NCBI RefSeq assembly: GCF_023006505.1
Contig: NZ_JALBGV010000053.1
Location: 1 to 43,056, forward strand
Reading direction: 5' to 3'
Source: Neorhizobium sp. SHOUNA12A
GTDB lineage: Bacteria > Pseudomonadota > Alphaproteobacteria > Rhizobiales > Rhizobiaceae
Length of the DNA: 43,056 nucleotides
Each line of letters starts with the position of its first letter. Position 1 is the first letter of the stretch. This document shows positions 7,850 to 15,328 of this stretch, piece after piece. The notes beneath the pieces are model-generated. The model was not told the DNA's origin. It did not search any database and worked only from the letters and a program-made list of their open reading frames with translations. The position numbers and the translations under genes are program-made.

Positions 7850-8629
7850 ATGCGGCCTTTCGGAACACTGCTGTCCGCTGCCCTGCTGGCGGTTGCGCTT
7901 GCCTCCTGCAACACCACGGAAGCGTTGACGCCACAGACGAATGTCGGCGGCGGGGCCGCCCGAACCTCTTCGCCCGTTACCCAGGCCGAAACCGACCGCA
8001 TGGCCCGCTCGGCACAGCCGGAAACCTATAACAGCAGCGGCGGCTATCAATCCGGACCCCAGAGCACGCTCGAAGCGCAGGCCCGGGCGCTGGAATCCGG
8101 CAGCGCCGTCTCGCCCTCCTCCTCCGGCCAGCCGCCGCAATGGGAGGGCCAGGGGAGCCAGGGCCAGCAGCAGACCATGCAGCAGCCTCAGGCGCAGCAG
8201 CCGACCGCGGCACCCCAGCAACAACAATCCCGTCAGCAGCAGAGCGCCTCATTGCCGCCCGTATCCGGTCCGACGGTCCGCTTCCTGCCGATTATCGGCG
8301 CCCCGGTCCAGGCGGTGACGCCGCTGTCCCGCCAGCTCGGTGCTCAGGCCCGCGCCAACGGACTGACGATCCGGCCGTCGAGCGACAACAGTACCGAGCA
8401 TATCCTGAAAGGTTATTTCTCCGCCTTTTCCGACAGCGGCAAGGTCACCATCGTTTATGTCTGGGACATTCTTGACAGTTCCGGCGCCCGGCTGCACCGC
8501 ATGCAGGGCCAGGAGAGCGTGCCCGGCAGCGGCCAGGATCCCTGGGCCGCGGTTCCGGCTTCGACCATGGAGACCATCGCCGCCAAGACGATCCAGGACT
8601 ATGTGGCCTGGCGCCAATCCCAAGGCTGA
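7850..8629 (+). CDS. Gln-rich outer-membrane-type lipoprotein, function unknown
   Basis: A 259-residue protein with a type II signal peptide, MRPFGTLLSAALLAVALASC, ending in the lipobox LASC, so lipidation at Cys20 is expected. After the cysteine comes a low-complexity linker; residues ~100-135 are dominated by Gln, Ser and Pro. A folded C-terminal domain follows (VRFLPIIGAPVQAVTPLSRQ, ILKGYFSAFSDSGKVTIVYVWDILD). I recognise the domain only as a lipoprotein type conserved in rhizobia. Asp in the +2 position is absent (Asn-Thr follow Cys), which is compatible with outer membrane sorting. It has its own promoter and precedes prs. Confidence 0.85.
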   Translation: MRPFGTLLSAALLAVALASCNTTEALTPQTNVGGGAARTSSPVTQAETDRMARSAQPETYNSSGGYQSGPQSTLEAQARALESGSAVSPSSSGQPPQWEGQGSQGQQQTMQQPQAQQPTAAPQQQQSRQQQSASLPPVSGPTVRFLPIIGAPVQAVTPLSRQLGAQARANGLTIRPSSDNSTEHILKGYFSAFSDSGKVTIVYVWDILDSSGARLHRMQGQESVPGSGQDPWAAVPASTMETIAAKTIQDYVAWRQSQG

Positions 8630-8803
8630 TCGATCCGGCTTTGGCTATCTTGGGGCAATCGCGGCGGCCGATTCTTACTGAACCTCAAAAGCCACTGGTC
8701 ACAGTTTCTTCATAAAAAAGGGTGAGCGGGCGCGAAACGCACTTGCATTCGAAGGCGGCGGCGGTAAAAGGCCCGCATCCAGCTTCAAAACAGGCGGACC
8801 GCA

Positions 8804-9736
8804 ATGAAGGTTTTCGCAGGCAATTCGAACCGGCATCTCGCCGACGCGATCTGCAGCTATCTTAATGTTCCAGTCGGAAAAGCCAGCGTTAGGCGATTTG
8901 CAGACCAGGAAATCTTCGTTGAAATTCAGGAGAACGTGCGCGGCGAGGATGTCTTCATCATCCAGTCCACGTCCTTCCCGACCAACGATCACCTGATGGA
9001 ACTGCTGATCATGATCGATGCGTTCCGCCGGTCGTCGGCCAAGCGCATCACGGCGGTCCTGCCGTATTTCGGTTACGCCCGTCAGGACCGCAAGGCCGGC
9101 CCGCGCACCCCGATCTCGGCAAAGCTCGTCGCCAACCTGATCACCGAGGCCGGCGCCGACCGCGTCCTGACGCTCGACCTGCATGCCGGGCAGATCCAGG
9201 GCTTTTTCGACATCCCGACCGACAATCTCTTTGCGGTGCCGGTGCTCGCGCGAGACGTCAAGGAACACTACGACCTCAACAACGTCATGGTCGTCTCGCC
9301 CGATGTCGGCGGCGTTGTTCGCGCCAGAGCGCTCGCCAAGCGCATCGACTGTCAGCTGGCAATCGTCGACAAGCGCCGCGAACGGGCTGGCGAATCCGAG
9401 GTGATGAACGTCATCGGCGAAGTCGACGGCAAGGACTGCCTGCTGATCGACGATATCGTCGATTCCGGCGGCACGCTCTGCAACGCGGCTGAAGCGCTTC
9501 TCAAGAACGGCGCTACCAGCGTCACCGCCTACATCACCCACGGCGTGCTGTCGGGCGGCGCGGTTGCGCGTATCGGCGCCTCCAAACTCAAGGAACTGGT
9601 GATCACCGACTCGATCCAGCCGACCACGGCGGTCCAGTCGGCGCACAATATCCGGGTCATCACCACCGCCAACCTGCTCGGCGAGGCGATCAACCGCACG
9701 GCAATGGAATCCTCCGTCTCCAGCCTGTTCGACTGA
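8804..9736 (+). CDS. prs: Ribose-phosphate pyrophosphokinase (PRPP synthetase)
   Basis: Makes PRPP from ribose 5-phosphate and ATP, feeding purine, pyrimidine, NAD, His and Trp synthesis; apt at 24105 consumes it. The 310-residue class I enzyme shows YFGYARQDRKAGPRTPISAK (ATP/metal region), LDLHAGQIQGFFDIPTDNL, the flexible-loop KRRERAGESEVMN, and the PRPP-binding LLIDDIVDSGGTLCNAA. Length is typical. The start MKVFAGNSNRHLADAI is the usual N-terminus. It is a monocistronic-looking gene with a 174-base leader in which I see no clear riboswitch. Confidence 0.98.
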   Translation: MKVFAGNSNRHLADAICSYLNVPVGKASVRRFADQEIFVEIQENVRGEDVFIIQSTSFPTNDHLMELLIMIDAFRRSSAKRITAVLPYFGYARQDRKAGPRTPISAKLVANLITEAGADRVLTLDLHAGQIQGFFDIPTDNLFAVPVLARDVKEHYDLNNVMVVSPDVGGVVRARALAKRIDCQLAIVDKRRERAGESEVMNVIGEVDGKDCLLIDDIVDSGGTLCNAAEALLKNGATSVTAYITHGVLSGGAVARIGASKLKELVITDSIQPTTAVQSAHNIRVITTANLLGEAINRTAMESSVSSLFD

Positions 9737-9799
9737 CCTTCTTCTGTCACAAGTATTTGGATAGACTCGCCTTCGAACACAAACGGAGGGTGAGTCGCG

Positions 9800-10237
9800 A
9801 TGATTTCCTTTATCGGCCTCTCGAAGAGACTGGCCATTTTCCTTCTAATTCCGTTGCTGTCGGCCTGCGTCGACGGCGGTAGCAGGCCGGGCGGCTACTA
9901 TCCGCCGGAACGGCCGCGGCCGGACTGGAACCGTCCTCAGAGGCCTGATCGCCCCGACTGGGATCGTCCGCAGCGGCCCGACCGTCCGGATTGGAACCAA
10001 CCCGGCAGGCCCGGTCGTCCGGACCGGCCGGATCGCCCGGATCGCCCGGACTGGAACCAGCCAGGCCGTCCTGGTCGCCCGGATCGCCCCGGAAGGCCCG
10101 AGCAGCCCGGCTTCTGCACACGCGAATACCGTCCCGTCTGCGGCCAGCAGGGCGGACGCACCCAGACTTTCTCGAACGCCTGCGAGGCGGCAAATGCCGG
10201 CTTCAGCGTCGTGGCTTCCGGTGAGTGCCGCCGCTAA
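9800..10237 (+). CDS. Kazal-domain lipoprotein with proline-rich repeat stalk
   Basis: A 145-residue predicted lipoprotein. The signal peptide ends in the lipobox LSAC (Cys23). Residues ~41-100 form a stalk of Arg/Pro/Asp repeats with four W(N/D) units. Residues 106-143 form a four-cysteine Kazal domain (Cys106, 114, 128, 143) with CTREYRPVCG and FSNACEAANAGFSVVASGEC. Kazal domains inhibit serine proteases. By alignment with ovomucoid third domain (CTLEYRPLCG), the P1 residue would be Arg108, implying trypsin-like targets; this is inference. Expected location is the cell envelope, with the stalk projecting the inhibitor from the membrane. A strong terminator follows the gene. Confidence 0.88.
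   Translation: MISFIGLSKRLAIFLLIPLLSACVDGGSRPGGYYPPERPRPDWNRPQRPDRPDWDRPQRPDRPDWNQPGRPGRPDRPDRPDRPDWNQPGRPGRPDRPGRPEQPGFCTREYRPVCGQQGGRTQTFSNACEAANAGFSVVASGECRR
9920..10105 (+). repeat. Proline/arginine-rich codon repeats of the stalk
   Basis: Degenerate tandem units encode (D/R)RPDW(N/D)xP(Q/G)RP; longer units centred on GATTGGAACCAACC and GACTGGAACCAGCC recur. Repeat number is likely to vary between strains by slippage or recombination. Confidence 0.8.
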
Positions 10238-10271
10238 GCGGCTTTGCTGAAGCCTCCAAAATCGTCGACGG

Positions 10272-10301
10272 AAAACGCCGGAACCCTGGTTCCGGCGTTT
10301 T
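10272..10301 (+). terminator. Strong Rho-independent terminator
   Basis: AAAACGCCGGAACC pairs perfectly with GGTTCCGGCGTTTT, with a minimal central loop and flanking A- and T-runs. It can work in both directions and separates the Kazal lipoprotein from the next gene. Confidence 0.9.
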
Positions 10302-10351
10302 GCTTTGTGCCAAGGCTTCGGTTAGAAGGCGCTCCGAAGAAGGAGACAAAG

Positions 10352-10609
10352 ATGGCCGCACGCGACCGCTATTCCCGAAAACTCGAATGTTCCCAATGCG
10401 GCAATGTCGGTTTCGCCGAGGTTTCCGAGACCGACGACAGGCGGCAGGGCAATCGCGATTTCCGCATTGATGAATTGCCGAAAGGCTTCATCACCGAATT
10501 CGCGTCGACCGATCCACGCAAATACATGATCCGTTGCGGCCAGTGCGGCCACAAGTTCCGTTTCGAGCAGAAGACGGTCTATGCACCGGGGGGCGAACCC
10601 CGACGCTGA
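10352..10609 (+). CDS. Small zinc-ribbon protein
   Basis: An 85-residue protein with two CxxC pairs, LECSQCGNVGF near the start and IRCGQCGHKFRFEQ near the end, the pattern of a single zinc ribbon. The ATG at 10352 is preceded by AAGGAGA six bases upstream, which rules out the longer open frame from 10244. The basic, compact sequence might bind nucleic acid or protein, but the function is unknown. Confidence 0.85.
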   Translation: MAARDRYSRKLECSQCGNVGFAEVSETDDRRQGNRDFRIDELPKGFITEFASTDPRKYMIRCGQCGHKFRFEQKTVYAPGGEPRR

Positions 10610-10615
10610 CGCAAG

Positions 10616-12679
10616 TCAGGCGACCTTGGCAACCACCGGGGTGCTCTCGTCCCGGGCTTCACCATTGACGATATGTTCGATCCCGGCCCGCGGACCGGGC
10701 TTGCCGAACAGATAGCCCTGGACCTGCATGCAGCCTTCTTTGCGCAGGAAGGCGATATGCGCATCGGTCTCCACCCCTTCGGCCAGCACCGGGATGTGGA
10801 GGCTGGAGGCAAGGATCAACGTCGAGCGCACGATCGCCGCCGACTGTTCGTTGTTGGAAAGCCCGTCGACGAAGGTTCGGTCGATCTTGATCTTGTCGAA
10901 CGGGAAGGACATCAGCGTCGAAAGCGACGAATAACCGGTGCCGTAGTCGTCCATGGCGATCTTGACGCCGAGGCTCTTCAGATGGCGAACGATCTGAAGC
11001 GCCCGCTGATGGTCGCCGATGATGCCAGATTCGGTGATCTCGAGCTCCAGCCGGTCGGCACTGAGCCCCGTCTCGTTGAGGATATCGCGAACCTTGGTCG
11101 GAAATCTCGGATCGGCGAGCTGCTGGGCAGCGACGTTGACGGCAATGCCGAACGGATTTTTCCACGTCGCCGCCTCCAGGCAGGCGCTCCGGAGCACCCA
11201 TTCGCCAAGCTCGACGATGAAGCCGGTGCGCTCTGCGATCGGGATGAATTCGCCGGGATTGACCAGGCCGCGTGCCGGATGGTTCCAGCGCAGCAGGACC
11301 TCGAAACCGACCACCTCTTCGGAGAACGTATCGTTTTGTCGCTGATAGTAGAGTTCGAACTGCCCGGCCACGAGACCGGAACGCATGTCCATGGCAAGTA
11401 AGTTGCGTTCGCGGGCGGCCTGGTCCATCGACGAATCGTAGAAGCACACCATGCTGTCGCCGGATTGCTTGGCGCGATACATGGCCACATCCGCCTGCGC
11501 CACGAGATCGTCGATCGTCTTTGCTTCTCCAGGATAGAGCGCGATACCGACGCTTGAGCCGACTGTGAGCGTATTCCCGTTCCATTCGATCGGCTTGCAG
11601 ATTTCGGCAAGCAGCCGATTGGCAAGCGTCATCGCGTCGGAGCGCTTATAGTACAGGTGCTTCAGCGCTACGAATTCGTCGCCGCCGACACGGGCGATGA
11701 ATTCGCCCTCGCCGACCGCCTGGGCAAGCCTGCTGCCGATCCTGCGCAAGACCTCGTCGCCGGCCGCATGGCCGTGGACGTCGTTGACCTCCTTGAAGCG
11801 ATTGAGATCGAAGGAAAGTACCGCGATGCGGGACGCAAGGTCGGCCGGACGCATGGCGATATCGGCGAGTTGCTCGTTGAAGGCGGCGCGATTGGCAAGC
11901 CCCGTCAGCGCATCGTGCAGGGAAAGGCGGCGATACTGTTCGACGGCGGCCTGGGTCGTGCGGGCGTCGATCAGGTAGGTGGCCGCCGTCAGCGCCAGCA
12001 GGATCAGCATCAGCGACAATACGCCGAAGCCGAGCACGACCGGCGGAACGACCTCGTTCTGCATCACGGCGCGGGGGTCGAGGACGACATCGATCGCGCC
12101 CATTGCGGTGAAATGGGTCGTGGCGATCGCCAGGATCATCGCCAGCACGGAACTGTATTTGCAGAAATGCGTCACCGGACGCACGACGCGATTGGTCGTC
12201 AACACCCCGAATAGACCTGCAAAGATCAGCGAGGCAATGACGTAGCGGCGATCCCAGTCGATGCTGCCCTGCACCTCATAAGCGGCCATGCCCGTGTAAT
12301 GCATCGCAGCGATGCCGAGCCCCATCACCATCCCGCCGGCCTCGGCAAGCAGGGACCGGCCGCCGTAACTTGCGACACTCAACCCGATCGTGGCCGTGGC
12401 GACCGCGATCATGAACGAAAGAAGCGTTTGAGCTGGTTCATATCCCGCCTGCCCGCCGGATAGATAACCGAGCATGGCCAGAAAATGCGTCGTCCAGGTG
12501 GTCGATCCCCCCATGAAGCCCGCGAGGAAAAGCCAGATGACCTTCTCTATCCCGCTCCCCCTCCGGGCGCGGGAAAAAAGCCGGATGGTCAGGAAGGAGC
12601 CGATCACGCAGATCAACACCGCGGAAGCGATATACCGAAGATCGTGCTCAATGAAGATGCAGGAGAGAACGCGAAACAT
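10616..12679 (-). CDS. MHYT-GGDEF-EAL c-di-GMP signalling protein
   Basis: A 687-residue integral membrane protein. Residues ~1-235 form an MHYT sensor with its repeated motif (THFLAM, MHYTGM, THFTAM) in membrane helices, thought to bind a metal and sense gas or redox. A GGDEF domain (~250-415) carries intact RVGGDEF, and the position of the inhibitory RxxD site reads GEGE, so product inhibition is unlikely. The EAL domain (~425-680) has the signature as EVL (FEVLLRWNHP), but the other catalytic residues are present: LEITES, MDDYGTGYSS, KIKID, AEGVE and QGYLF. It may both make and degrade c-di-GMP. Convergent with the zinc-ribbon gene. Confidence 0.96.
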   Translation of the reverse strand: MFRVLSCIFIEHDLRYIASAVLICVIGSFLTIRLFSRARRGSGIEKVIWLFLAGFMGGSTTWTTHFLAMLGYLSGGQAGYEPAQTLLSFMIAVATATIGLSVASYGGRSLLAEAGGMVMGLGIAAMHYTGMAAYEVQGSIDWDRRYVIASLIFAGLFGVLTTNRVVRPVTHFCKYSSVLAMILAIATTHFTAMGAIDVVLDPRAVMQNEVVPPVVLGFGVLSLMLILLALTAATYLIDARTTQAAVEQYRRLSLHDALTGLANRAAFNEQLADIAMRPADLASRIAVLSFDLNRFKEVNDVHGHAAGDEVLRRIGSRLAQAVGEGEFIARVGGDEFVALKHLYYKRSDAMTLANRLLAEICKPIEWNGNTLTVGSSVGIALYPGEAKTIDDLVAQADVAMYRAKQSGDSMVCFYDSSMDQAARERNLLAMDMRSGLVAGQFELYYQRQNDTFSEEVVGFEVLLRWNHPARGLVNPGEFIPIAERTGFIVELGEWVLRSACLEAATWKNPFGIAVNVAAQQLADPRFPTKVRDILNETGLSADRLELEITESGIIGDHQRALQIVRHLKSLGVKIAMDDYGTGYSSLSTLMSFPFDKIKIDRTFVDGLSNNEQSAAIVRSTLILASSLHIPVLAEGVETDAHIAFLRKEGCMQVQGYLFGKPGPRAGIEHIVNGEARDESTPVVAKVA

Positions 12680-12759
12680 GAATGCCTGTTACTTTTCAAC
12701 GGGTTTTGTCGAGAAGCTTTAGCATTGAAACATGTCTGAACCGTTCCTTTGAATGGTAA

Positions 12760-12792
12760 ATGCCGGCTGACTGGCAAAAGCAAAGCCGGCAT
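12760..12792 (-). terminator. Possible terminator hairpin
   Basis: ATGCCGGC and GCCGGCAT form a perfect 8-bp stem around a 17-base loop between two minus-strand genes. The U-tract is weak, so attenuation or transcript end protection is as likely as termination. Confidence 0.45.
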
Positions 12793-12817
12793 CAAAAGGC
12801 GTGAACAGGTCGTCAGA

Positions 12818-14263
12818 TCATTGGATCGGCTGCCCGTTGACGCTGAAGCTCTTGCCGTCTTCGAACTTGACGTCCCAGCGCAGGCGGCCGTCCGGTTCAG
12901 TCTTCGCCATGCCCTTCGCCATCATTATCGCGAATGAAACCTGGTTGAATTCGGGATCACTCTTGGCGGCAGTCTGGAAATACTGGATCAGCTTATCGAT
13001 ATCGCGGGCAAGGATCGAGGTTTCCAGCGTGTAGCGGTCTTTCTCATCCGGGTAACCCTTGACCTTGCCGGAGGCTTCGACGTCGTAGAGCGCGGATTTC
13101 GCAGCGACCCGTGGGAAATCGACGGTCAACTGGCCGTTGTCGAGGAAAGCTTTGCCGAGACGCTCGCCCTCCGCATCCGGTAGCTGACCGGGCTTGGAAA
13201 AGTCGATTTCCATGAAGGTGTCGATGAACCGCTGGAAGTTGAGGTCGGCGACACCGACCTCCATTTCCGCCATGTCCGGCACCAGCTGGGCGTAGAGCGG
13301 GGGAATGATGCCGTCCGGCGTAGAGATGTTCTCGATGCGCGCACCGAAGCCGATCCGGGTTGCCGCGGCGGGCTCGCTCATCGTGAACGTATAATCGAGC
13401 TTGTTAATACCAAAATCGCCGATCGGGCTTGCTACGGTGAACTGGTTGAAGCTGAACTTTTCGGAAAGCGCCGTGAAGAACGGCATCGCGCCGCGGATGA
13501 GATCCTTGAGCCTGGTGATCTCGGCCTGCGACGGCTTTTCATCCTTGACGAGTTCCAGCATGAACACGACGAGAGTACGGATCCTCTCGGCCATTACGCC
13601 CTGGACACCGACGTCGAAATCGAGGCTTTCGGCGCGGACCTGTATGGCTGGGGTTTCCGGCGTCGCAATCCGTTCGTAGAAGCGCGAGAACGAGCCCTTG
13701 CCGGTGAAATCGATGCCCCCGGCAGCCGCACTCGCCGCGGACGCCAGTGAATAGTTCATGCCGGCGACACTCGCCTCGACCTCCTCCGGACCACTCTTCG
13801 AGACCATTCGGAGCGGGCCTGACGTCACCTCGCCCGAGCGGAAGTAACTGATCGCCGGATCGAAAATGCCGGAAAACACCATGTCGGTGACGGAGTAGTT
13901 GAGGTTCGTCGGCTTGCCGTCGAGTCTCTTGCCCTTGACGGTGAAATTCATGTCGCTGTCGCTGTTGAACTTCCACTGGCCGTTGTCGAGGGGCGCAGCG
14001 AAGACCGAATACGGCTTCAGGCCGGAAACGGTGAAGTCTTTCTTGTTGATGGATTTCAGCAGCTTGGCGAAATCGTAGCTGATCTCGTAGCGTTCGCCGG
14101 CCGGCTTGACGGTCAGGAAACCCGTGGACTTGACCGTATCCGGCAGGAAGTGGATGAGGCTTTCCTTGAGGGTGCGGGCACCCTTGTCGTTGATCTCAGC
14201 CGCCGCAACCGGATATACGCAGGACGCAGCCATCAGTCCGGTCGCGATCAAAGTACGTTTCAT
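12818..14263 (-). CDS. Secreted/periplasmic protein of unknown function
   Basis: A 481-residue protein with a Sec signal peptide (MKRTLIATGLMAASCVYPVAAAE, likely cleavage after AAA). The mature part is rich in alternating hydrophobic beta-strand patterns (GERYEISYDFAKLLKSIN, RLDGKPTNLNYSVTDMVFSG) and has no transmembrane segment or catalytic motif I recognise. The repetitive strand content recalls periplasmic lipid-handling or AsmA/DUF945-like proteins, but I cannot assign a family. It is divergent from rplY and shares a 245-base intergenic region with it. Confidence 0.8.
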   Translation of the reverse strand: MKRTLIATGLMAASCVYPVAAAEINDKGARTLKESLIHFLPDTVKSTGFLTVKPAGERYEISYDFAKLLKSINKKDFTVSGLKPYSVFAAPLDNGQWKFNSDSDMNFTVKGKRLDGKPTNLNYSVTDMVFSGIFDPAISYFRSGEVTSGPLRMVSKSGPEEVEASVAGMNYSLASAASAAAGGIDFTGKGSFSRFYERIATPETPAIQVRAESLDFDVGVQGVMAERIRTLVVFMLELVKDEKPSQAEITRLKDLIRGAMPFFTALSEKFSFNQFTVASPIGDFGINKLDYTFTMSEPAAATRIGFGARIENISTPDGIIPPLYAQLVPDMAEMEVGVADLNFQRFIDTFMEIDFSKPGQLPDAEGERLGKAFLDNGQLTVDFPRVAAKSALYDVEASGKVKGYPDEKDRYTLETSILARDIDKLIQYFQTAAKSDPEFNQVSFAIMMAKGMAKTEPDGRLRWDVKFEDGKSFSVNGQPIQ

Positions 14264-14354
14264 GAATCAAACCCTTCCCTCATTCAACGGGCACCAATTT
14301 GGAAGACGGCCCGCCGAAGTCAAGCGCAAGCCCTTTGTTTCCAGGCCGAAAAGC

Positions 14355-14383
14355 TTGCACATCCTCGATCGTTGTATTATAGC
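14355..14383 (+). promoter_or_regulatory. Probable rplY promoter
   Basis: TTGCAC (14355-14360) and TATAGC (14378-14383) with a 17-base spacer stand in the only AT-rich patch of the region and point toward rplY, leaving a leader of roughly 120 bases that contains short ORFs. Confidence 0.5.
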
Positions 14384-14420
14384 CCGCCGGTCCGCGTAGA
14401 CACCCTTGGAGGCAACGCGG

Positions 14421-14438
14421 ATGAAGCGCATCGGATGA
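14421..14438 (+). CDS. Five-codon leader ORF before rplY
   Basis: ATG-AAG-CGC-ATC-GGA-TGA (MKRIG) follows a good GGAGG at 14409-14413, seven bases upstream. Its stop overlaps the next ATG as TGATG. Such a short ORF is only a candidate; the SD and the coupled stop/start are the reasons for listing it. Confidence 0.4.
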   Translation: MKRIG

Positions 14439-14512
14439 TGCCCTTCAGTTTGACGCGAGCCGACAACGCTTGCGGAAAACTCTCCAAACAACCTCGAAAG
14501 GATATGCCATGA
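14438..14512 (+). CDS. 24-codon upstream ORF coupled to rplY
   Basis: Starting in the TGATG overlap, this frame encodes MPFSLTRADNACGKLSKQPR plus KDMP and stops at TGA 14510-14512, overlapping the rplY ATG as ATGA. It has no SD of its own, consistent with coupling from the five-codon ORF. The peptide has no known motif, so any role is probably in controlling rplY translation. Chance cannot be excluded. Confidence 0.35.
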   Translation: MPFSLTRADNACGKLSKQPRKDMP

Positions 14513-15114
14513 GCCACGCATCATACGAGCTCAAGGCCGAGGCGCGCGAACGGGTAGGTAAGGGGTCCTCCCGTGAACTTCGCCGCAACGGTTTCATTCC
14601 TGCTGTCATCTATGGTGACAAGCAGTCCCCCATCGCGATCGCTCTGTCGACCAACGAAGTGACGAAGCGCATCCATGCCGGCGGTTTCATGACCACGGTT
14701 GCCACGATCGACGTCAACGGCGAGAAGATCCAGGTCCTCCCGAAGGACTATCAGCTCGATCCGGTCCGCGACTTCACCATGCACGTGGACTTCCTGCGCG
14801 TCTCGGGCAACACGGAAGTTTCCGTTGAAGTTCCGGTTCACTTCGTCAACGAAGAGAAGTCCCCGGGCATCAAGATCGGCGGCGTTCTCAACATCGTCCG
14901 TCATGAAGTCGAGCTGCTTTGCCCGGCCAACGACATTCCGGAATTCCTGACCCTCGACCTGACGGGCGCGAAGATCGGCGACAGCCTCCACATCTCCGCC
15001 GTCAAGCTGCCGGCTGGCGTACGTCCGGTCATCTCCGACCGTGACTTCACCATCGCGACGATCGTCGCGCCGGCTGCAGGCGTTACCGAGGAAGAACCGG
15101 CTTCTGCTGAATAA
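14509..15114 (+). CDS. rplY: 50S ribosomal protein L25 (CTC form)
   Basis: A 201-residue L25/general-stress CTC protein. The N-terminal L25 domain binds 5S rRNA (YELKAEARERVGKGSSRELR, NGFIPAVIYGDKQSP) and a C-terminal TL5-type beta domain follows (PVHFVNEEKSPGIKIGGVLN, SLHISAVKLPAGVRPV). The two-domain length is usual in alphaproteobacteria. AAAGGA lies seven bases before the ATG at 14509. It is followed by a strong terminator. In related genomes pth typically lies directly downstream; here a 3.4-kb c-di-GMP module intervenes. Confidence 0.97.
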   Translation: MSHASYELKAEARERVGKGSSRELRRNGFIPAVIYGDKQSPIAIALSTNEVTKRIHAGGFMTTVATIDVNGEKIQVLPKDYQLDPVRDFTMHVDFLRVSGNTEVSVEVPVHFVNEEKSPGIKIGGVLNIVRHEVELLCPANDIPEFLTLDLTGAKIGDSLHISAVKLPAGVRPVISDRDFTIATIVAPAAGVTEEEPASAE

Positions 15115-15139
15115 CCAGGCCGAAATTCTTGAAATGGGA

Positions 15140-15167
15140 CCCGCTTTCGCAAGAAAGCGGGTTTTTT
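15140..15167 (+). terminator. Rho-independent terminator of rplY
   Basis: A perfect 9-bp stem CCCGCTTTC/GAAAGCGGG closes a GCAA tetraloop (GNRA) and is followed by six T residues. Confidence 0.95.
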
Positions 15168-15328
15168 ATTGTCCACCGAATACAGTTTAGTAACGCTGCT
15201 TCCGTAATTCGTTCGAATCTTGGCATCGTCGTTTCAGTGAAGTTTAATGAATAGGTGAAACGATGCACGCTACTTCAGCATGACGGGGAAAGTCCGGCGT
15301 CAGCCAGACGATGAATGCGGGGAGACGG

